Shown here in pieces: positions 25,694 to 34,947 of a stretch of 64,000 nt of DNA (the first letter of the stretch is position 1; each line of letters opens with the position of its first letter). The position numbers were made by a program, and so were the translations under genes. The notes below the pieces were generated by a model, which saw only the letters and a list, made by a program, of their open reading frames with translations, ran no database searches and was not told where the DNA came from. This stretch comes from Mycobacterium sp. 852013-51886_SCH5428379 (lineage in GTDB: Bacteria > Actinomycetota > Actinomycetes > Mycobacteriales > Mycobacteriaceae): positions 62,001-126,000 of the forward strand of contig NZ_LZSU01000030.1 in assembly GCF_001665575.1 (NCBI RefSeq), read 5' to 3'.

Positions 25694-26748
25694 GGTGTGC
25701 CGCCCGCGACGGCGCGTCGCGCCTCACGTCGGATCAGCCACAGGAAGAACGGTCCTCCGCACAGCGCGGTCAGCACTCCCACCGGAATCTCCTGCGGTGC
25801 GGCCAGGGTGCGTGCGGCGAGATCGGCCAGCACGAGAAAGCTCGCTCCCGCCAGGGCCGCGGCGGGCAGGGCGCGCCGGTGGTCGCTGCCGACCACCAGG
25901 CGCACCGCGTGGGGCAGGATCAGCCCGACGAAACCGATCGGCCCGCTGACCGCGACGAGGATGCCGGTCAGCAGCGATGCCAGCACGAAGGTCTGCGCGC
26001 GGAACCGGTCGACGTCCACACCCATCGTGGTGGCGGCCTCGTCTCCCGCGAGCAGCACGTTGAGCGTCCGGGCCTGGGCCAGCAGTACGACGATTCCGGC
26101 CAGCACCGCGCCGAGCGGCAGCCACAGCGCATCCCAGCTCGCTCCGCCGAGACCACCCAGCAGCCAGGTCAGCACCTGACGGGCCTGATCCCCGCTCTCG
26201 GCCATGATCAGCATGAGGCTCGTGACCGCGGACAGCACGTAGGCCACTGCCACGCCCGCGAGCACCAACCGCGTGGTGGTGATCTGGCCGCCCGCACGTG
26301 ACAGCGTGTACACCAGCGCGAGCGCGGCGAGTGATCCCGCGAACGCCGCCACCGACGTCGAGGCCGCGCCGAGAACCGTGGCGCCGGTGACGATGACTCC
26401 GACCGCCCCCACCGACGCCCCCGACGAGACGCCCAGCAGATACGGATCGGCGAGCGGATTGCGCACCAGCGCCTGCAGTGTCATCCCGATGACCGCCAGT
26501 CCCGCGCCGACCACCGCGCCGAGCAGTACCCGCGGCCCACGCACCTGGAGCACCACCGTCTCGACGTGCGGAGGCGCGGTGACGTCGACGAGCGTCGGCA
26601 CCAACTGGTGTGCCAGGGTGCGTGCCACGTCGACGGGTGGGATCGCGATCGACCCGATGGCCAGCCCCGCCAGGACGACGCCGCCCAGCAGCACCAGCAG
26701 CGCTGCGATGACCGACGAATAGCGCAGCCGCTCAGCCTCTTTGGTCAC
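25690..26748 (-). CDS. ABC transporter permease, FecCD family (BtuC-like)
   Basis: Membrane subunit, 352 residues, with about ten hydrophobic helices. Family signatures LVRNPLADPYLLGVSSGASVGA (residues about 93-115) and GPIGFVGLILPHAVRL are clear. It overlaps both neighbours by 4 bases, giving a coupled three-gene transporter. It works with the ATPase downstream and the lipoprotein upstream. Confidence 0.93.
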   Translation of the reverse strand: MTKEAERLRYSSVIAALLVLLGGVVLAGLAIGSIAIPPVDVARTLAHQLVPTLVDVTAPPHVETVVLQVRGPRVLLGAVVGAGLAVIGMTLQALVRNPLADPYLLGVSSGASVGAVGVIVTGATVLGAASTSVAAFAGSLAALALVYTLSRAGGQITTTRLVLAGVAVAYVLSAVTSLMLIMAESGDQARQVLTWLLGGLGGASWDALWLPLGAVLAGIVVLLAQARTLNVLLAGDEAATTMGVDVDRFRAQTFVLASLLTGILVAVSGPIGFVGLILPHAVRLVVGSDHRRALPAAALAGASFLVLADLAARTLAAPQEIPVGVLTALCGGPFFLWLIRREARRAVAGGTP

Positions 26749-27722
26749 CGAAAGCGGTCGGGGTGGAGTTGCCGTGCGAGTGTGTCCACGGCGTAGGGCG
26801 CCCGCACCCCGAGCACCGCGTCCTGCAGGGTCAGCACCGCGAACCGGTCGTCGCGGATCGCGGGCACGCCGGCGAGTTCCGGCTTACTGCGCAGGTACTG
26901 CTTCTTCTCCTGCACCGGCGGAGTGCCGAAGTAGTCGTAGATCACGATCACGTCGGGATCGGCGGCGAGCACCTGTTCCCACGACACATCGGCGAATGTC
27001 TCGGCCACATCACTGAAAACGTTGACGCCACCGGCCAATTCGATGATCTCGTCACCGATGCCCTGTCCGCCCGCGGTGAACGCGGTCGCCTCACCACTGT
27101 CGTAGACGAAAACATTCTGGGGTGACACTCCCGCGACCTTGTCGTGCGCGGCGCTGACGCTGCTCTGCATGTCGCGCACCAGATCGTCGGCACGGTCATC
27201 GACGCCGAAGAATCCGGCGATGGTGTGGACCTCGCGGTAGACGTCGTCCATCGTGATCGGGCTCGTCGCACAGTATTCGGGATTGAGATAGGAGGTGATG
27301 CTCGCATCGGTGAACGCCTGGCGCGAACGACCCTGGGCCTGGTCGAAGGCGCTGCTGTATCCGCCGTAGACGAAATCCGGTGCCAGCGCGAGGATCTGCT
27401 CGAATGAAGCGTCCTTGGCCGACAGCACCGGGATGGCCCGGTAGGCCTCCGCGAACCGGGGTAGCGGCGGGTTGTCGGGATAGACGCTGGCCACGATCGC
27501 GTCCTGCAGACCGAGAGCGAGCATGAGTTCCACGGACTGCTGGAAGTATCCGACCGCGCGGGTTGGCGGCCGGTCGACGGTCACCTCGACACCGCAGTTG
27601 TCCACGGTGACCGCGGACGCTTCGGGCGGTGGCGTCTCGGCGGCCCCGCTGCCCCCACATGCTGTGAGCACCATCAGGATCAGAGGGGTCAGTAGCGCAA
27701 CGGCATACGGCTTCACATGCAT
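26745..27722 (-). CDS. ABC transporter substrate-binding lipoprotein (BtuF-like)
   Basis: Captures the corrinoid outside the membrane. The frame opens at 27878, but that region is the riboswitch; the likely start is the ATG at 27722 or 27731. The 325-residue protein has a signal peptide with lipobox MVLTAC (Cys22 from 27722) and a type III binding-protein fold, with FGTP and YDYFG near the end of the second lobe. First gene of the operon. Sequence alone is also compatible with an iron-siderophore binder; the cobalamin riboswitch upstream decides for B12. Confidence 0.9.
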   Translation of the reverse strand: MHVKPYAVALLTPLILMVLTACGGSGAAETPPPEASAVTVDNCGVEVTVDRPPTRAVGYFQQSVELMLALGLQDAIVASVYPDNPPLPRFAEAYRAIPVLSAKDASFEQILALAPDFVYGGYSSAFDQAQGRSRQAFTDASITSYLNPEYCATSPITMDDVYREVHTIAGFFGVDDRADDLVRDMQSSVSAAHDKVAGVSPQNVFVYDSGEATAFTAGGQGIGDEIIELAGGVNVFSDVAETFADVSWEQVLAADPDVIVIYDYFGTPPVQEKKQYLRSKPELAGVPAIRDDRFAVLTLQDAVLGVRAPYAVDTLARQLHPDRFR

Positions 27723-27744
27723 CGGCTCCATCCGGGATGTCCAC

Positions 27745-27885
27745 GTCCCGAAGCGAGGTTCCGGTGGGGGCAGTATCTGACTCCCGGAACGTTCGCACGC
27801 TCCGGTCACAGTGGCGGGACCGCGCCGGACTCGCACCGGCTTCCTGCTCGACCATCGGAGCCGGTCGTCGACCGGCACTGCTGAC
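27745..27885 (-). promoter_or_regulatory. Cobalamin (B12) riboswitch
   Basis: On the minus strand the leader contains the conserved blocks GGAAGCCGGTGCGAGTCCGG, then CCCGCCACTGTGACCGG (B12 box GCCACTG), then GGAGTCAGATACTGCC just before the transporter. This order and wording are diagnostic for adenosylcobalamin riboswitches. It should switch the btuF-btuC-btuD operon off when B12 is plentiful. Boundaries are approximate. Confidence 0.93.
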
Positions 27886-27914
27886 CCTAGACGACGGGGC
27901 GCGCCGCGGCAGCC

Positions 27915-28553
27915 TCAGGCCCGATCGCGGTAGTACTCCCCCGCCAGGTCGACGACCGCCGGCGAGGCCTTGGCCATCGCCCCCGCGTCGAACGGCGGTT
28001 GCGGGTCGTACTCGATCATCAGCTGGCTGGCCTCGGCGGCGTCGTGGCCGACCAGCAGTTCGAGCAGCCGCAGCGCCATGTCGATACCGCTCGATACGCC
28101 CGCGGCCGTGATGATCCGTTCCGGCAGGTGCTCGACGACACGTTCGGCGACGTAGCTGGGACCCAGTGTTTCGAACAGCTCGACGGCCCGCCAGTGGGTC
28201 GTTGCGGTCAGCCCGGTCAGCAATCCCGCCGCTGCGAGCAGCAGGCTGCCGGTGCACACCGAAGTGGTGAACGTCGACTGGGTGTGGGCAGTGCGGATCC
28301 AGCCGAGAAGTTCCTCGTCGTCGAGCAGCGTGCGGGTGCCGATCCCGCCGGGCACCACGACGACGTCGGGACGGGGAACCTCGGCGAAGGTCGCGTCAAC
28401 GGTCAGGCCCAGCATTCCGTTGTCGCTGCGCACTTCCCCGCGGCGGTGGCCGACGAATACGACGTCGATCGTCGGGACGCGCTGCAGCACGTCGTAGGGA
28501 CCGACGGCGTCCAGCGCGGTCAAGCGGGGGAACAGCGGGATCGCGATCTGCAT
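27915..28553 (-). CDS. DJ-1/PfpI family protein (Rv0052 homologue)
   Basis: 212 residues. A class I glutamine amidotransferase-like fold is visible from IAIPLFPRLTALDAVGPYDVL, with the nucleophile elbow SVCTGSLLLAAAGLL carrying the conserved Cys, followed by a conserved THW. It resembles isonitrile hydratase/ThiJ-type proteins; the substrate is unknown. Located between rpsF and the Rv0051 homologue as in M. tuberculosis, and separated by 1 bp from the upstream gene, so probably cotranscribed with it. Confidence 0.85.
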   Translation of the reverse strand: MQIAIPLFPRLTALDAVGPYDVLQRVPTIDVVFVGHRRGEVRSDNGMLGLTVDATFAEVPRPDVVVVPGGIGTRTLLDDEELLGWIRTAHTQSTFTTSVCTGSLLLAAAGLLTGLTATTHWRAVELFETLGPSYVAERVVEHLPERIITAAGVSSGIDMALRLLELLVGHDAAEASQLMIEYDPQPPFDAGAMAKASPAVVDLAGEYYRDRA

Positions 28554-28554
28554 G

Positions 28555-30201
28555 TCAGGTCACCGCATCCACGGGTTCGCGGTCCGGCGCCGGGCGGGAC
28601 TGCACGCGGTCGGCTGTGGGCCGCAGCCAGTCGGGTAGCCAGCGCGGCGGGTTGTCGGGTGCGCGGTCGAACACACCACCGGCCGGGTCGTCGACGCGAC
28701 CGTGCCACCGCACCAGGTCCAGCTCGGGCCGGTAGATCCGCCGGATGACCATGGCGCACAGGGCGACCACTGCAATGTCGCGCAGCAGCACCGTCGCGGT
28801 GAACGCCTGCAGCGGCAGTCCGCCGTTGGATTCGCCGTAGAGATAGAGCATGCGCGGCACCCATACCAGTGCGTCGATCGTCATCCACACCAACAGGATT
28901 CGCCGGTGCGGCAACGCCAGCACCGCCAGCGGCACCAGCCACAGCGAGAACTGCGGACTCCACACCTTATTGGTCAACAGGAACGCCGCCACCACCAGGA
29001 ACGCCAGCTGCGCGACCCGCGGGCGCTGTTTGGCGGTGAGCGCGATGTAGCCGATCGCGATGCAGCACGCCGCGAACAACATCGCCGTCACCGTGTTGAG
29101 CACCGTTGGCGGCTGCCAGAATCCGAGGTCGGTGTCGAAGCCACGCCATCCGGTGAACGACTTGACCACGTTGTACAGCGAATCCATATCGTCTCCGCGA
29201 CGGGCGTTGAGCCGGAAGAACTCCGACCACCCTCGCGGGAACAGCACCATGATCGGCAGGTTCACCACCAGCCAGGTCGCCGCTGCCGTCGCGACGGTCT
29301 TGCCCACTTCCCGCAGCCGTCCCGTCCGCGCGCCGAGGAGGACCAGCGGCAGCAGCAGAAGCAGCGGATACAGTTTCGCGGCGACGCCGAGCCCGATCAG
29401 CACCCCGGCGAGCACGGGTTTTCGGCGCGCCCAGGCGAGCATCCCACCGACGGCGAAAGCCGTTGCGAGCGCGTCGAAGTTGGTGAAGATCTGGAAGATC
29501 ACCAGCGGTGAGGCGGCGACCAGCGCGGCATCCCAGATACGCCGGCCGGCCAGCATCGCCGTCGCCCACACCGTCGCCAGCCACGCCAACGCCAACCCGA
29601 ACGCAGCGACGTTGAAGAACATCACCACCTCGGCGATGACAGGCACCGCCGCCACCGCACGGGTGACCGCGGAGTACGTCTTGGCCAACGCCATCGACAC
29701 GTACTGGTACAGCCCGGTGAGCACCGGATACTCCATGTAGCGGATGGCGATCCGGCCGTCGTACTGCATGCGGGGTTCACCGCTGCTGTCGGTTTCGATC
29801 CAACTCGACTTGTAGGGGAACTTGCCCTGGTTGAGCAGCTCAGCGGTGTAGAGCGGAACGGTGTCGGAGTAGCACAGCGAGTAATAGGCGCGGTTGTTCT
29901 CCCAGTTGGCCACCCGCTGATCGGCCGAACCGGTGCCGACGGTCTGCAGGCATGCGGCCTTACTCGCGTACCCCAGCGCCAGCAGCACCAGCGCGATCAT
30001 CAGCATCGCCCGCAGCGGGGTCATGAACCGCTGCCTGCCGATCAGCGCATGCCGGCCGACCGGCCCCCCGACGACATCCGACAGCGCGGCGCCGATGCGG
30101 TCGGTGCGGCTCGGCAGATCCCGATCGTCAGCGCTGCGCCGATCGGCGGCCGGCGGTGCCAGCGAGAGCAGATCGGGTCGCCGCTCGTCGGCTGGGGTCA
30201 C
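28555..30201 (-). CDS. Polytopic membrane glycosyltransferase-like protein, GT87/DUF2029 (Rv0051 homologue)
   Basis: 548 residues from the GTG at 30201, which overlaps the ponA1 stop as GTGA; the longer frame upstream only reads ponA1 out of frame. A soluble N-terminus (about 1-60) precedes about ten membrane helices. The first extracytoplasmic loop holds CYSDTVPLYT and ENNRAYYS, features of actinobacterial DUF2029 mannosyltransferase-like proteins that use polyprenyl-linked sugars. Coupling to ponA1 suggests an envelope role. The substrate is unknown. Confidence 0.85.
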   Translation of the reverse strand: MTPADERRPDLLSLAPPAADRRSADDRDLPSRTDRIGAALSDVVGGPVGRHALIGRQRFMTPLRAMLMIALVLLALGYASKAACLQTVGTGSADQRVANWENNRAYYSLCYSDTVPLYTAELLNQGKFPYKSSWIETDSSGEPRMQYDGRIAIRYMEYPVLTGLYQYVSMALAKTYSAVTRAVAAVPVIAEVVMFFNVAAFGLALAWLATVWATAMLAGRRIWDAALVAASPLVIFQIFTNFDALATAFAVGGMLAWARRKPVLAGVLIGLGVAAKLYPLLLLLPLVLLGARTGRLREVGKTVATAAATWLVVNLPIMVLFPRGWSEFFRLNARRGDDMDSLYNVVKSFTGWRGFDTDLGFWQPPTVLNTVTAMLFAACCIAIGYIALTAKQRPRVAQLAFLVVAAFLLTNKVWSPQFSLWLVPLAVLALPHRRILLVWMTIDALVWVPRMLYLYGESNGGLPLQAFTATVLLRDIAVVALCAMVIRRIYRPELDLVRWHGRVDDPAGGVFDRAPDNPPRWLPDWLRPTADRVQSRPAPDREPVDAVT

Positions 30202-32729
30202 GGAGGCGGAAAGCCGGGCGCCACGGGGACGCCGGGCGGCGGCGGAGCGGGCACACCGGGCGGCGGCGGAAACCCTGGGGCGGGCACGCCGGGCGCGGGC
30301 ACCCCGGGAGCCGGTACACCCGGATCGGGAACCGGTGCTCCAGGTGGCGGCGGTCCGGCCGGCACCGTCGTCGGCGGTCCGAGCGGGATCGTGATTCCCG
30401 GCGCGACCTCGAGGCTGGGCTGGATCACCGTCTCCGACGGGGTCGGCGGTGCGGTGGTCGACGGACGCGGCGGCGGCGCCTGCGGCACACCCGCGTAGCC
30501 GCCGATCTCCTCGGGCTTGGGGAACGACTCGTTGTCGGTGTCCTCGAGGGCACCGTCCATCGTCGCCTTCCAGATGTCGGACGGTAGCCCCGATCCGTAC
30601 ACCGGCGAGCCCCACTGGTTCACCAGCGGCTTCGTACCGTCGGTCGTGCCGACCCAGACCGCGGTCGACAGCGACGGCGTCACCCCGACCATCCAGGCGT
30701 CGCGGTTGGCGCCGGTGTCACCGAGCTGATTGGTGCCGGTCTTGGCTGCCGACGGGCGGCCGCCGGCCAACGCGTGACCGTTGGAGTACGCGGCGATCGG
30801 CTGCATCGCGGCGAGGACGTTGTCCGCCACCGCCTTGTCGATGCGCTGCTCGCCGTCGTTGTCCTCCTGCGAGGCGTCGAACAGCACCTGACCCTCGGAG
30901 TTGACGACCTTCTGCACGAAGTGCGGTTTGTGGTACACGCCGGAGTTGGCCAGCGTCGCGTACGCCGAAGCCATATCGATGACGCGGGACTGGTACTGGC
31001 CCAGCACCACACCGTTGTTGGGCGGACCGCCCTTGCCGTCCTCCGACAGGGTGTGATCCACGCCCGGGAAGCTCTCGGCGATACCCGCCTTGTGCGCGGC
31101 GTCGGCGACGTCCTGCGGGCCGTTCTTCAGCTCCAGCATCAGCCGGTAGTAGCTGGTGTTCAGGGACCGCTTGAGCGCCTCGGCGATGTTGCAGGTGCCG
31201 CAGCTGCCGCCCTCGACGTTGCCGATCTGGATACCGTCCACGGTCAGCGGTGAGCTGTCGACCTGATACCCAAGTCCCATACCCTGCTCGAGCGCGGCCA
31301 CCAGCGCGAACACTTTGAACGACGACCCTGTCGGCAGACCCGCCTGGGCGAAGTCGAAACCATTGGCGTCTGAACCGCCGTAGTAGGCCTCGACGCCCCC
31401 GGTCTTCGGATCGATCGACACCACCGCGGTGCGCATGTCCGGGTCCTGGCCGTCGAGGTACTCGGCCACCGCCTCCTCGGCCGCTTTCTGCGCCTTGGGG
31501 TCGATCGTCGTGGTGATCTGCAGACCCTCGGTGTTGAGCTGCTGTTCACTGATGTTGAACAGCTCCAGCAGTTCCTTCTGTACCTGCCGCTCGATCAGCC
31601 CGTTGGGCCCCGTCGTCTGGTTCTGACTGCGCGCGGCGTCGGGCGGCACGGTCGGCGGGAACACCTGGGCAGCGCGATCGGCCTCCGACAGCGCGCCGAT
31701 CTCGACCATGCCGTCGAGCACCCAGTTCCACCGTTCGGCGGACTGTTCCGGTTCGACGGCCGGGTCGAGCTGCGACGGCCGCTGGATCAGCGCGGCCAGC
31801 AGCGCACCCTCGGCGACGTTGAGCTGCTCGACGGGTTTGTCGAAGTACGCCTTGGCCGCCGCGGCCACCCCGTAGGCGCCGCGGCCGAAATAGATGATGT
31901 TGAGGTAGGACTCCAGCACCTGATCCTTGGACCACTCACTGGACATCTTCGTGGAGATGACCAGCTCCTTGGCCTTGCGGGTGATGCCGCCCAGGCCGCC
32001 GCGCTCGGAACCGACCAGTGCGTTCTTGACGTACTGCTGGGTGATCGTCGACCCGCCCTGCAGGTCGCCCCCGAAGATGTTGTTCTTGAACGCCCGTAGG
32101 AAGCCGGTCAGCGAGAACCCCGGGTTGGAGTAGAAGTCGCGGTCCTCCGCGGCCATCACCGCGTCACGGAGGTGCACGGGAATCTGGTCGATCTTGACGT
32201 CGACGCGGTTGCCCTCCGGCGGCACGATCTTGGCGATCTCGCTGCCGTCGCTGGCCAGGATCGTCGAGACCTGATTGGTCCGGATGTCCCCGGGTTTCGG
32301 CACGTCGACGATCATGTAGGCCATCCCGAAGGTGACCAGCGGGAGCGCGATCAAGACGACCGCCGCGGCGATCAGCCCGCGCCGCACCCACCGCCAGTTG
32401 ATCTGCTCGCGCCAATGCGGCCGGCCGGTCGGCGGTTGGCCGTCGCCCCTGCCACCGCCACCGCCGCCACCACCACGGCCGGGGGGCGGCGGGGGCTTCT
32501 GCGGCGGGGTGCCCTCGAGGGCGGCCTTGACGACGTCGATCGGGTCACGCAGGTGCACCGGCGGCTCGTCGCGCACCGGGGGTAGCACCGTGGTGCGCCG
32601 GTCTTCCGGCGGCGGCCGACGGACCGGGTTGTCACCCGGGCGAGGCGGCTGGCCGCGGTCGGCATGCCGGCCACCGTGGCGTCCAGAGGGAGGCGGCCCA
32701 CCGGCACCGTGCCGCCCGTCGCTATTCAC
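30198..32729 (-). CDS. ponA1: Bifunctional class A penicillin-binding protein PonA1
   Basis: Polymerises and crosslinks peptidoglycan. 843 residues: a cytoplasmic Pro/Gly-rich tail (1-105), one membrane helix (about 115-140), a GT51 glycosyltransferase domain with EDRDFY and GGSTITQQYVKN, a transpeptidase domain with SSFK (active Ser), SLN and KTGT, and a long extracellular Pro-rich tail with PAPGVPAPG repeats. The Cys-containing GGSCGTCN lies in the transpeptidase domain. The start overlaps the DUF5318 gene by 8 bp. The C-terminal repeat stretch is variable among mycobacteria. Confidence 0.97.
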   Translation of the reverse strand: MNSDGRHGAGGPPPSGRHGGRHADRGQPPRPGDNPVRRPPPEDRRTTVLPPVRDEPPVHLRDPIDVVKAALEGTPPQKPPPPPGRGGGGGGGGRGDGQPPTGRPHWREQINWRWVRRGLIAAAVVLIALPLVTFGMAYMIVDVPKPGDIRTNQVSTILASDGSEIAKIVPPEGNRVDVKIDQIPVHLRDAVMAAEDRDFYSNPGFSLTGFLRAFKNNIFGGDLQGGSTITQQYVKNALVGSERGGLGGITRKAKELVISTKMSSEWSKDQVLESYLNIIYFGRGAYGVAAAAKAYFDKPVEQLNVAEGALLAALIQRPSQLDPAVEPEQSAERWNWVLDGMVEIGALSEADRAAQVFPPTVPPDAARSQNQTTGPNGLIERQVQKELLELFNISEQQLNTEGLQITTTIDPKAQKAAEEAVAEYLDGQDPDMRTAVVSIDPKTGGVEAYYGGSDANGFDFAQAGLPTGSSFKVFALVAALEQGMGLGYQVDSSPLTVDGIQIGNVEGGSCGTCNIAEALKRSLNTSYYRLMLELKNGPQDVADAAHKAGIAESFPGVDHTLSEDGKGGPPNNGVVLGQYQSRVIDMASAYATLANSGVYHKPHFVQKVVNSEGQVLFDASQEDNDGEQRIDKAVADNVLAAMQPIAAYSNGHALAGGRPSAAKTGTNQLGDTGANRDAWMVGVTPSLSTAVWVGTTDGTKPLVNQWGSPVYGSGLPSDIWKATMDGALEDTDNESFPKPEEIGGYAGVPQAPPPRPSTTAPPTPSETVIQPSLEVAPGITIPLGPPTTVPAGPPPPGAPVPDPGVPAPGVPAPGVPAPGFPPPPGVPAPPPPGVPVAPGFPPP

Positions 32730-33144
32730 TCGCCGTGCGCGCGTTCTTGCGCGCGGGCCGGGTGCGCGGGGCCTTCGGCGGCCGCACCGCGCCGAGCACG
32801 TATGACTTCACCAGATGATTCCATTCGCAGGTCCGGCACACCTCGACCACGTGTACGGAGAATTCGTCGAACTTGGTCGCCAGCAGCACCAGTTCCTCGG
32901 CCGTCCGGGCCGAACCCGACACCGGCCCCAGGTGATCACCGAACACCCAGGACACCAGCGTGAGCTGCTCTTTCCGGCAGATCGGGCACATCACCGAACT
33001 CTGCTTGCCGTGAAACTTGGCCGCCCGCAGAAGATAGGGATTCGCGTCGCAGACCTCCGAGACGCCGGTGCGCCCCGAATACACCTCCGCCAGCAGGGAC
33101 CGGCGCCGGAGCGCATAGTCCACCACCTGTCGCTGCAATCGCAC
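32722..33144 (-). CDS. DUF5318 family protein (Rv0049 homologue)
   Basis: 140-residue cytoplasmic protein of unknown function, conserved upstream of ponA1 in mycobacteria. It carries two Cys pairs, CPIC (about 53-56) and CRTC (about 104-107), which probably form one zinc site. Strongly basic C-terminus (RTRPARKNAR). The 8-bp overlap with ponA1 implies coupled translation. Confidence 0.85.
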   Translation of the reverse strand: MRLQRQVVDYALRRRSLLAEVYSGRTGVSEVCDANPYLLRAAKFHGKQSSVMCPICRKEQLTLVSWVFGDHLGPVSGSARTAEELVLLATKFDEFSVHVVEVCRTCEWNHLVKSYVLGAVRPPKAPRTRPARKNARTASE

Positions 33145-33257
33145 GGAGACCAGAGTACGTCGGTGCCCTGACGACCGAACGTCAGACGCCGCATCGTCGA
33201 CCCCGGATTCGGCGTGAGACCTGCGATGTCGCGGGCTCAGCTCTTACGATCACGATC

Positions 33258-34142
33258 GTGGCAGTCAGCGAAGCGGGGCGGCGGACGGCGGGCACGCGCG
33301 CCAAGGACTCCGACCGCAACGACATCTGCACGGTGCTCGACACCGCACTCGGCGAGGGTCAGTTGTCGATGGCCGAGCACGGGGAACGCGTGAAGGCCGC
33401 GACCAACGCGCGGACGCTGGGCGATCTGCAGGCGCTCGTCTCGGACCTGCAGACCGGCAACGCACCCGTCGAGCTCCCGGACCTCCGACCGCCCAAGGCC
33501 CGGCGGACGCTGCTGAGCGGGGGACGCGGAGCGGGTCTGGGCCTGCGCCTGGCGACCGCCGGCGTCCTCGTCGTCCTCGGTGTCGCGATCGGCTGGGGGC
33601 TGTACGGCAACACCAGTTCTCCGCTCAGCTTCGAGACCGATCCGGGTGCGAAATCCGACGGTATCCCGGCCAAGGTGCTGACCCCGCCGCGGCAACTGCA
33701 GTCGCTGGGCGGGTTCAACGGACTGTTCGAGCAGATGCGCAAGAAGTTCGGCGACACCACCGGCTTCGAGATGAACATCCGCTCGGACTACGCCACGCTG
33801 TACCGCCCCGACCCGCAGGACGAGCGGCGCAAGGTGATGTACGACTACCGCGGCGGATGGGGCGATCCGAACACCCCGAGCACCATCGACGATGACGACC
33901 GGGTGGTCGACCTGTCCCGATTCGACGTCGTGACCATCGTCGGCGTGCTGCGCGGGGCACCGGACACGCTCGGCATCGCCCGGGCCGATGTCGAGGACAC
34001 CTGGGTGGACATCAGCCCGTCGAAGGATCCGCTCACCCCCGACGCGGTGAACATCATGATCTACGTGACCAGCGATTTCGGCAGCGGTTACATCGACCTG
34101 GCGCCCGACGGCGCGGTCAAACGGATCAACTACCCGAGCTGA
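33258..34142 (+). CDS. DUF1707 membrane-anchored protein (Rv0048c homologue)
   Basis: 294 residues. The N-terminus holds a DUF1707 motif (AKDSDRNDICTVLDTALGEG, then LSMAEHGERVKAA), then a basic stretch and one membrane helix (about 98-116), then an extracytoplasmic domain of about 175 residues. DUF1707 is a short domain seen in many actinobacterial membrane proteins; no function is established. Convergent position and neighbours match M. tuberculosis Rv0048c. Confidence 0.85.
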   Translation: MAVSEAGRRTAGTRAKDSDRNDICTVLDTALGEGQLSMAEHGERVKAATNARTLGDLQALVSDLQTGNAPVELPDLRPPKARRTLLSGGRGAGLGLRLATAGVLVVLGVAIGWGLYGNTSSPLSFETDPGAKSDGIPAKVLTPPRQLQSLGGFNGLFEQMRKKFGDTTGFEMNIRSDYATLYRPDPQDERRKVMYDYRGGWGDPNTPSTIDDDDRVVDLSRFDVVTIVGVLRGAPDTLGIARADVEDTWVDISPSKDPLTPDAVNIMIYVTSDFGSGYIDLAPDGAVKRINYPS

Positions 34143-34165
34143 CAATTTCGGCTCAGTCGCGGCGC

Positions 34166-34227
34166 GCGAGCGTGCGCATTTGCGCGCGGTTGGCGGCGCG
34201 TCGGCGTACAAACACGCACGCTCGCGG
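34166..34227. repeat. Long inverted repeat, mycobacterial intergenic type
   Basis: CGCGAGCGTGCG (34166-34177) is repeated inverted at 34216-34227, and the pairing extends imperfectly inward over TTTG. The 38-nt spacer is G+C rich. It lies 24 bp after the DUF1707 stop and could act as a terminator. The GCGAGCGTGCG arm is a sequence I associate with dispersed mycobacterial intergenic elements. Confidence 0.6.
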
Positions 34228-34335
34228 AAACGGGGGGTGAACGGGAGTGGCGCTGAATATATCGGTTCGATACAGTGAGCCGAGGTGTCGCCGTGTTGTA
34301 GCGGCGAATGCGATTCGACTCGAGGGGGTGGCTCG

Positions 34336-34881
34336 GTGCTGGAACTCGCGGTGCTGGGCCTGCTGCTCGAATCACCGATGCACGGCTACGAACTGCGTAA
34401 GAGACTGACGGGCCTGCTGGGAGCTTTCCGCGCGTTCTCCTACGGATCCCTGTACCCGGCGCTGCGCCGGATGCAGACCGACGGGTTGATCGTCGAGGAC
34501 GCCGCCCCGGACGGAATTCCCAAGATGCGCCGCGCCCGCCGGGTCTACCGGCTGACCGACGCCGGGAAGCAGCGCTTCACCGAGTTGGTGGCCGACACCG
34601 GGCCACAGAACTACTCCGACGACGGATTCGGTGTGCACCTGGCGTTCTTCAACCGCACGCCGGCCGAAGCCAGGATGCGCATCCTCGAGGGCCGTCGTCG
34701 GCAGGTGGAGGAACGTCGTGAGGGTCTGCGTGAAGCAGTGGCGCGGGCCAGCACATCTCTCGACCGCTACACCCGGCAGCTGCATCAGCTGGGTCTGGAG
34801 TCGAGCGAGCGTGAAGTGAAGTGGCTCAACGAGTTGATCGCGGCAGAACGTCTGAGCCAGGGGCGCTCAGAGAATGCGTGA
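34336..34881 (+). CDS. PadR family transcriptional regulator (Rv0047c homologue)
   Basis: 181 residues from the GTG at 34336 (GAGGGGGTGG upstream). The winged-helix domain (VLGLLLESPMHGYELRKRL, SYGSLYPALRRMQTDGLI) covers about 1-95 and a C-terminal helical dimerisation region follows (RRRQVEERREGLREAVARA). It lies 66 bp upstream of ino1 in the same direction, so it probably controls that gene. The ligand is not known. Confidence 0.92.
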   Translation: MLELAVLGLLLESPMHGYELRKRLTGLLGAFRAFSYGSLYPALRRMQTDGLIVEDAAPDGIPKMRRARRVYRLTDAGKQRFTELVADTGPQNYSDDGFGVHLAFFNRTPAEARMRILEGRRRQVEERREGLREAVARASTSLDRYTRQLHQLGLESSEREVKWLNELIAAERLSQGRSENA

Positions 34882-34947
34882 GATGAAGCCTTGCGAAAGC
34901 GACCAAGGCCGAACGACAGAATGACTGTAGGAGAGGGAGATCTTCCA

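Noticed and set aside
28960..33300. Additional small genes antisense to ponA1 and the Rv0051 homologue
   Set aside because: None has a ribosome binding site or domain; the opposite-strand genes are conserved and complete.
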